NCBI GenBank assembly: GCA_020912385.1
Contig: CP087209.1
Location: forward strand, 1,674,001 to 1,738,000
Length of the DNA: 64,000 nt
Origin: Neofusicoccum parvum
Lineage: Eukaryota; Ascomycota; Dothideomycetes; Botryosphaeriales; Botryosphaeriaceae
Direction of reading: 5' to 3'
Below are positions 57,287-64,000 of this stretch, one piece after another; position 1 is the first letter of the stretch, and each line of letters opens with the position of its first letter. The translations under genes and the position numbers were made by a program. The notes beneath the pieces were generated by a model. The model had not been told where the DNA came from. It was given only the letters and a program-made list of their open reading frames with translations, and ran no database searches.

Positions 57287-58207
57287 TTAGGATGTAGCCA
57301 TGTGTGCTCCACCACTGACATGAATTGTCTGGCCGGTGAGCCATTGCGCTTCTTCGCTCGCCAACAGCGCAACCACTCCAGCCACATCTTCCGGGAATCC
57401 AACCCGTCCCAGCGGACTCATTTGAGAGACTTTGGCATCAATCTCTTCAGCACTCAGATTGCCTGGAAAATAATCCTTTCCGGCTTCCGCGTACATGTCG
57501 CTCTTCACCCCTCCAGGGGCAACGCAATTCACGGTGATCTTGCGCGGGCCGAAGTCCCATGCAAGACACTTGACCATGCCAGTGACTGCCGCTTTGGAAG
57601 CTGAGTAAATGGCATGCCGGGGAAATCCCTAGACGTGTCTCAGTGGAGAGTTCAACACAGATCGATCTACTCTCAGAAAGCGGCGGGGCGCGATACCATG
57701 ACAGCTGAGACACTTGAGATCAAGATCAGCCTTCCACCCTCCTCCAGGTGCTTGTGTGCCTGCTGCGCAACAAAGTACTGCGCTTTGACATTGACAGCAA
57801 GCACCTTGTCAATTTCCTCGCCCTTGACATCATCGATATTGCCGAAATGCTCGATGCCGGAATTGCTCATCACGATGTCGATTCGACCTAGCTCTTTCTT
57901 CGTGGTCTCAAACAGCTTCGCAATGTCTTCCTGGTTGGAGACATCGGCTTTGATGCTGATAGCACGGACGCCATGTTCATTACGCGCCTTGGCTACAATA
58001 GCATCAGCTGCCTTTGCGGACGAGTGGTAGTTGATCACGACGTCCGCGCCGTGCGAAGCCAACTTCAAGGCGATCGATGCGCCGATGCCCCTACTAGAGC
58101 CGGTGACTGGAAAGCTTATTCAGAATCATTCATGCCCAAGCTTAGGGTTAAAGAGGAATATACGTACCAATAGCCACCTTCCCTGTGAGGTTCTTGTTCT
58201 GGGCCAT
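57287..58207 (-). CDS. Short-chain dehydrogenase, 3-ketoacyl reductase/naphthol reductase-like
   Basis: Exons 58207-58168, 58106-57697 and 57628-57287 give 263 residues. The N-terminus is MAQNKNLTGKVAIVTGSSRG, with the Rossmann motif TGSSRGIGA. The NADP-preferring pattern VINYHSSAK follows the second strand, then ADVSNQEDI, the NSGIEHF equivalent of NNAG, the catalytic Ser in LISSVSAVM and YSASKAAV with Tyr and Lys. The C-terminus WLTGQTIHVSGGAH is a usual SDR end. The GSSRG/NYHSS style resembles versicolorin reductase and tetrahydroxynaphthalene reductase (melanin or polyketide aromatic reduction), but that subfamily call is tentative and there is no polyketide synthase nearby. Confidence 0.9.
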
Positions 58208-59494
58208 TTTTTGAGGGATGATGATCGTCCAGCAGAGTATGTTTCAAGTGGTTATGAAGACTGATAGGATGCAAAAGACAGCGAACACCGTGAGCGTTTG
58301 CATATATATTCTTGGGACACTTTGCATTAAACTTTGAACTCGTCACTCGGGATCTCGCACTATATCGGCACTTCGCAGCACGTTGGCTCCGATGTCCGAA
58401 AAGTGCGGGAGGGCGTGACGCGTTCTTTGCGCAACCCACCAAACGATCCCTTGAGATGGACCCTCGCGCTCTCGCGCAACCGAAGCCCCGAGAGCGTCCT
58501 GTCTACACGTAGCTTCGCTCCTGCACGGCTAAGAAAGACAGCGGTTCTCGAAGGGTTAGAATTTGGTACCTGGACAATCCCTACTCTTCCGGAAGCGAAT
58601 GAGGCAAAAGGAAAATCGTGCAGCTCTCGTCGGGCAACAAGAGGGCGCTTTCTTCACTGCCTTGAGGAGCCGAAGTTAGTGGCTGTGCAGTGGGTCGCAA
58701 AAGAAACGGACCATTTCAACTTGCTCATATCCGGATACAGAAGCACTTTCACTCAATTAGCTTCGACTACCCATACAGGTAACTTGCTTACTTGACAGTT
58801 AAAGCGTTAGCATTTCTTTCGCGACCCGCTGTGGCTGCATTCTGTTTAGGTGCGCTGTGCAGAAAGTAGTCGCGCCAAAATCCACCCACGACGACCAGGA
58901 TAACAAAGCTTAAGCAGGAGCCTTGGACCGAATGTTGACAAGGCGTCATAGACAAGACTTACTGCGTTATCAGCACCAATGGAACCCCAGGCTTATCAAT
59001 GCAGAGCAGTTGGGAGCGCACCGTCGGGACCAAGGTACCAGGGCAGCGGGATGACGTCGTCTGACACCGGCCCTGTGAGCAATCGTGTCGCAGAGCGCGC
59101 CAACGTGCTCTTCCCCGCGTAAACAATCTCCGCCGCTCCCGCGCACCAATAGCCCGCCTACCACATCGGCTACAGCAAGATGTCACGCCCACTCCACACG
59201 CCTGGCCTCGCGTTCGGGTTCTGCCTGCTTCGGCAAAGCAGCCCGCCGCGGCAGACAAAGAGCAAACGGCGTTCGACGCCTTAAACCCATGCCAGCGATC
59301 GCCAAGCATGTCTGATTTCTGCCTTCCCATTCGCTCGCCCCTGGCCTGAGAGGCGGGCCAACAGCCATTACTCCGCCCAGACCCTTGTCAGTCCTGCGCC
59401 GTGTCTTTGGGTGTAGCTTTCAGCCCGCCTACATAAGTTGGCGAACGCCCGTCCGCCTGCTCCTCCTCTCAAGGCGCGTTGCACAAGGTCAGCC
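58208..59494. other. divergent intergenic region
   Basis: About 1.3 kb between divergent genes. A TATA-like ATATATAT near 58303-58310 lies about 95 nt upstream of the SDR ATG on the minus strand. No gene or repeat array supported. Confidence 0.4.
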
Positions 59495-61902
59495 ATGAAG
59501 CTCAACGTTGCCGTCCTTCTCGGCTCAGTTGGCGCTGCGACAGCTCGATATGCCGCCAATCTGAATTACGACTCTCCTTCGGCTCATCATCCATTCCTTG
59601 GAATCTCTTTGTTCAAGGTTGTTCGCCGTCATGATACGACTGTCAGATCCATTGACGCGTCGGCTTTAAACTTCACGCATGGAATTGCCTCAGGCGATCC
59701 GTACGCGAATTCTGTAGTCCTATGGACCCGGGTCTCTCCGGATTTCGACAATGACAAAAGCAATGGCAAGTTGAATGATACTCAAGTAATGGATTTTTTT
59801 CTCGCATGTCTGACCAACTTTCTCAGTGACTGTATCCGGCACTGCACCGTTGTTCAACCATGATACGCAAGAATACGGTCAGAGCAGCCTTCAGAAATTT
59901 GATTTCATTGAAGTGGCTGACGAATCTGGTAGTTCGAGTTTCAACCGCCCCTGTGTGCGTGAACTACAATGTGGCAACGGACAGGGATATGAAGAATATC
60001 GTCACATCCGGCCAGGCGTACACGTCTTCGGACATTGACTACACTGTCAAAGTGTGACGAACCATTCAGCATACATAGTTGTTAAACTCACAAAACATAG
60101 GTTGAAGCGACCGGTCTACAGCCCTTCACTCAGTACTATTACCAATTCGTAGTATGCGACTCCGACAATTACAGCCCAGTCGGCCGTACCAAGACCGCTC
60201 CAGCCCCTGGCGACCATGTATCGGATGTTTCAATCGCTGTGTACTCGTGCTCAAACTATCGTAAGTCGAAATATCCGTCCCGGACTAGAGATACTGATCT
60301 TTCACACAGCTTTCGGGTTCTTCAATGCATTCGGAAATTCGGTGCGGAAGGATTCTGTGGACTATATCCTTCACTTGGGTGACTTTATTTACGAATACGC
60401 GGAAGGGGCCTACGGTTGGGGGTGGTCTATTGACAGGATATCACAGCCCAACAAGGAGCTCCGGACACTTTATGACTATCGGAAGAGGCTTGCGAGCTAT
60501 CGTGCTGATCCTGACTCAACTCTAAGCTTCGGAAGTTATCCCTGGATCCCGGTTTGGGATGATCACGGTAGGTGGTGCCCAAGAAGCTTGAATTACAGCA
60601 TTGCTTACTGATTTCTCTAGAGGTGGGAGACAACACGTGGCGTGACGGCATGGCTGCCCAGAACAACACAGAAGACTCGTTCGTCCAAGATGAGATAGAA
60701 TACGGCGGCGCTGGAGTATCCTTTGACCAACGCAAGATGAATGCTGTGCGCGCGGTATGTCAAATAATCTTGCTGCTTTTGCCAATAACACTGACCTTGT
60801 GGGATACAGTATTTCGAATGGATGCCTATTCGTCAGGTCGAGATGGACGACAACCTTCGTATCTGGAGGACTTTCTCTCTTGGTGATCTGATGGATATAA
60901 TCATGCTCGACACTCGCCAATATGATAGATCCATCACCGATCTTTACTGGAACACGGAATACATCCATGAGATTCAGAACGATGCCGGAAGGTCCCTGAT
61001 GGGCAGCCGACAGGAGAACTGGTGAGTAACACCGCGACAAAATTTCCCGAAGGGGCTAATAATTGCAGGTTCCACAATCAGCTCACGAAGTCGAAAGCCC
61101 GCGGAGCTGCGTGGCGCTTGATTGGATCCCAGATTGTCTTTTCTCGCCTCAACCAGTCTCTCACTGGTGGTATCGAGGATCCTGTGGGTGAAATTTCTCG
61201 AGACATTGATAAGGAAATACACTGATTGGAATTTCAAATAACAGTACAATATGGATGCTTGGGATGGATACCAAGCCAACCGCAACCGCACGTTCTCCCA
61301 CCTTTACAACAACAACATCACCAATAATGTTGTCCTGGCCGGAGACAGCCACATGTCCTGGGCTTCAGACCTAGTGTGGACGGGCGAGCATGACTACGAT
61401 TCCGAGACAGGTGCTGGCTCGATCGGCGTTGAATTCTCAGGTTCTGCTGTCAGCAGTCCTTGTCCTCACGGCCAGAATATCACGATGGACGCGGCAAACA
61501 ATGCCAGTGCTGCTCTCGTCGGGGGTAACCGCGAGCTTCAATGGCAAGACACATACTACCGTGGATATTATGAACTGCACATCAGGTACGTATCCTCATT
61601 GTTCTCCACGTTGTGATTGAAGCTGATATTGAGTAAATGGAAACAGTCACGATGCCATCCAGGCCCAATATTTTGGCATACCCACGCTGGTTCAGCGTAC
61701 TCCCTATGAAGTCAGCTTGGCCAATTTCACAGTCAAACGCGATGCCAACGCCCTGCAGCGTCCCGTCGCTGGCGGCATCGTTGAAAGTGGGGCGCTGAAA
61801 GGTGGCAAGGTTGTGCAGACCAACTTGACGTACGATACGTCGACTGGCGAGTACAAAGTGCACAACCTGGCCACATTTGGCTACAATCAGACTGTAGATT
61901 AA
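59495..61902 (+). CDS. Secreted PhoD-type alkaline phosphatase/phosphodiesterase
   Basis: Metallophosphoesterase of the PhoD family, cleaving phosphomono- or diesters outside the cell. Ten exons (59495-59765, 59827-59877, 59933-60051, 60101-60260, 60310-60567, 60621-60754, 60810-61021, 61069-61183, 61245-61585, 61647-61902) give 638 residues. Signal peptide: residues 1-17 (MKLNVAVLLGSVGAATA). The N-terminal Ig-like part has GIASGDPYANSVVLWTRVSP. Catalytic-metal motifs are HLGDFIYEY, WDDHEVGDNTW, DIIMLDTRQYDR and VVLAGDSHMSWASDL. The C-terminus has a BYR-like repeat of Thr/Asn (VVQTNLTYDTSTGEY) with several N-glycosylation sequons. Intron 1 uses a GC-AG pair (gcaagt donor at 59766): using the nearest GT donors shifts or stops the frame, whereas GC-AG restores SNVTVSGTAPLF. 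All ten exons phase correctly. Confidence 0.9.
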
Positions 61903-63095
61903 TTGCGTTTCTGTCTGTACTTGCATATGAGGAAAACACAATCGAGGCGGTGGTAGGAACGACTTCACTGCTTGACCAACTGATATGGCCCCGCCGGAAA
62001 TGGGAATGGCATGGGGGAACTTCCCCGTACACGTTTCGCGTCACATGGCTATCGTGACCCGTGGCTCAGCGAGAAGCGCTCTTGGCAGGGATTCCGCTCC
62101 GCTGCCACAGCAACATCCCGCCGGCTCGGGTGACGGGGCCCTCGTTCCTGGTTAGAATGACTCGGCCGGCATTAGATCAGAAGTCAATCTTGTGCCGGCA
62201 GATGTGCCTTGCATGATCGTCTGTGACGGGTGGGTACGATCCGCCTTCCCTCTCTCGGCAGTGATCACCTACCGCATGGTGGGAGACGGCACTCCAACAA
62301 AGCGCTGCGAGACAGACGGCGGGTGAACAGCGAGACAGAATCCAAGCCGCCGTGAAGCGCGCGGAGTCTTTGGCTCTGGCCGAGCGAGGCGGCATACCCA
62401 AGCTTTGCTGGCCTCTTGGCGACAGGCTATCAGGATTGGAAGGCGAGCTTGACAACACGATCCCCAGATCCATCTCCTCCCCGTCTCCCCCGTCCATCAC
62501 CCACCACCGCCATCTCGATGCATGCATCACCGCGAATCCCTCTACCAGCCTGCCCGCAAGCTGTTCGCGGCACCTCCGGCCCAGCGCGCACCGCCCAGGC
62601 CCAGTCCCCGCTTCGGCGGTCTCGACGGTCTGCCGAAGATCACGACAGCAAAACGAGCATCGTGACCATCTTATCATGGCATCCAGGAGTCGGTCGGCCC
62701 TTTGTATCTCTGAAAGACGGGGTACGGTGTGCCGAAAGCAGCGTGCCGGCCGGGTGAGGAATGGCGTTGGAACGCGCCGCCGCTTCCGCCCCCGGTTTGC
62801 CGCACACTGCTCTGGCCCGGGCTCACAGCTGACGAAAACGTGGGCGGAGAAGCGGCCGGTCGATGGGTCTTGCGCGCCTTCGCTGCTTGAGGGGCAGAGT
62901 TGCGTCGAGGAACTGCGATTGGCCGTTGCGGGCTGCTGCACAAGATTCGGGGCGGTTCCATGGAAGACAGCAGGTGCCACCGCTCGGCAAATCGGCATGG
63001 CTAATGCGTTCCTGGGGTAGCACTCGCCATCGTGCTTTCCCCGAGGGGTCCCCCGAGTTTGCTGGCTGCTGGTGGAGTGACACGGCGGGGCGGAC

Positions 63096-63129
63096 ACACT
63101 GACACTGACACTGACACTGACACTGACAC
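63096..63129. repeat. hexanucleotide microsatellite (ACACTG)n
   Basis: Nearly six perfect copies of ACACTG, 34 nt. Confidence 0.85.
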
Positions 63130-63270
63130 CAGCCCGGATCCTGGCGGCTGAATTTTCATCCTCCCGATCGCGAGTCGGCGGCAGCGGCGCGCTCAGAAGC
63201 CTCTTGCTCTCCATTTCGCTGGCGAACATGGCAGCGCCCACCCCGCAAGACAGCCGTCCGTCGCACATGT

Positions 63271-63300
63271 GCAAGCCGCAAGCCGCAAGCCGCAAGCGGG
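63271..63300. repeat. heptanucleotide tandem repeat (GCAAGCC)n
   Basis: Four copies of GCAAGCC with the last imperfect, 30 nt, in a GC-rich non-coding region. Confidence 0.75.
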
Positions 63301-64000
63301 CAGGGCGGGCAGCGCCGCGGCTGCCTTAGCGCCAAACCTCTTCCTCGCCCATCCCTTCAACCACCCGACTGCTCTCCCACCCTCAGGCTGCACCTTCGGC
63401 CCGCCAGAATGCGGAAAAGGCAGCCCTCGTGACTCGCGGCCCAGCCCGCGCGATGAGGCATCTGGTACCGCTTGCAGGCCGATGAAAAGGGCGATTCGGC
63501 GCGCCGAGTGGTCCGGGCTGGGGCAGACAACCGGCCTGCCGAAGCTTGCCGCACGCCCGTGAGCCTTGAATCGGCGGAGGAAGAGCAGAGGGGTGGGGGG
63601 CGAAGGAGAGCCGCGAGTAATGCGGGCGCTCGCCTTGTCCGTGTCAAGAGGGCTTCATGTTGAGTCTTGTCGCGCGCTTCAAGCTTCCCTTGTGAGCTTG
63701 GCTCATCCTGTCGTCTCACTCTGATCCTGGCCACAATCTCTCTCGGCGAGAAAGCAAGCGTTGCATCAGACCCCATCTTGGAGCTTGAGCATTGGGCTGC
63801 GCGGAGCCGCGGCGGTGAGACCACCCGCACCCACCTTTCCACCCAGAGCGGGGCCCCGTTTTGCAGCAAGACCTGGTAGGCTGTCCCCACGGCGTTGCCT
63901 ATCTCGCCAGTGGTTCCGTTGCGCCGGTCTTCGGGATCCGGGCCCAGCTCTGTGCAGCACTACTCCGTATCTTACTATATATCGGCCGTGCCTCCGCCAT

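Larger units (their letters stand above)
61903..64000. other. terminal gene-free region
   Basis: About 2.1 kb. GC-rich, with long open frames on both strands but no domain. The longest (62177-63295, minus strand) contains a Ser-Val repeat that comes directly from the hexanucleotide satellite at 63096. Two short tandem repeats are annotated separately. Confidence 0.45.

Noticed and set aside
62177..63295. 372-codon minus-strand frame near the right end
   Set aside because: Low-complexity translation of GC-rich DNA, including a Ser-Val run from a microsatellite; no domain or splice pattern.
1..64000. CRISPR arrays, operons, ribosome binding sites, rRNA
   Set aside because: Not expected in and not seen in this eukaryotic nuclear sequence; tandem repeats found lack CRISPR structure.

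Overview
The window reads as nuclear DNA from a filamentous ascomycete (Pezizomycotina). The genes are monocistronic and carry short introns of about 50-80 nt with GT(A/G)NGT donors and CTAAC/CTGAC branch sites. Several families typical of this group are present: HET-domain proteins, a CFEM-domain PTH11-type receptor, a division-1 chitin synthase, a GH3 beta-glucosidase and fungal small secreted proteins. Dothideomycetes is my best guess at class, but that is a guess. I reconstructed splice sites by hand; every model below closes in frame unless stated otherwise.

Layout. 0.2-9 kb is mostly housekeeping: a CBP3-type complex III assembly chaperone, a membrane-anchored fatty aldehyde dehydrogenase (HFD1 type), and a CRP1/MDG1-like glycogen-binding-domain protein with C-terminal repeats. 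11-18 kb holds an orphan acidic protein and two HET genes in tandem. 18-33 kb is a secreted and surface block: a GH3 beta-glucosidase, two related small cysteine-rich secreted proteins, a cytochrome P450, a CFEM-GPCR and a secreted GMC oxidoreductase. 33.4-36.1 kb is a broken HET gene. A ~1.2 kb segment splits it, flanked by a 31-bp direct repeat and carrying a hairpin-forming minisatellite and two tiny basic ORFs, one ending in a CaaX box. Downstream, the HET reading frame survives without a frameshift but has three in-frame TAG codons.

37-44 kb carries a proline/aspartate-rich secreted protein with repeated dibasic (Kex2-type) sites, a 34-nt poly-G run, an SDR and a class III-like chitin synthase. 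46-50 kb carries a low-molecular-weight tyrosine phosphatase, a 70-residue cysteine-rich membrane protein and a protein with a C-terminal Zn2Cys6-like motif. 51-62 kb returns to metabolism: a secreted phosphoglycerate-mutase-like phosphatase, eIF3i, mitochondrial NADP-isocitrate dehydrogenase, a second SDR and a secreted PhoD-type phosphatase. The last 2 kb hold no gene I can support.

Working together: no biosynthetic gene cluster is evident, since there is no PKS, NRPS or terpene synthase near the P450. The coherent themes are allorecognition (three HET loci, one decayed) and the cell surface or secretome (GH3, CFEM-GPCR, GMC, chitin synthase, secreted phosphatases, Kex2-type protein, twin small secreted proteins). 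The least explained DNA is the insert inside the broken HET gene.
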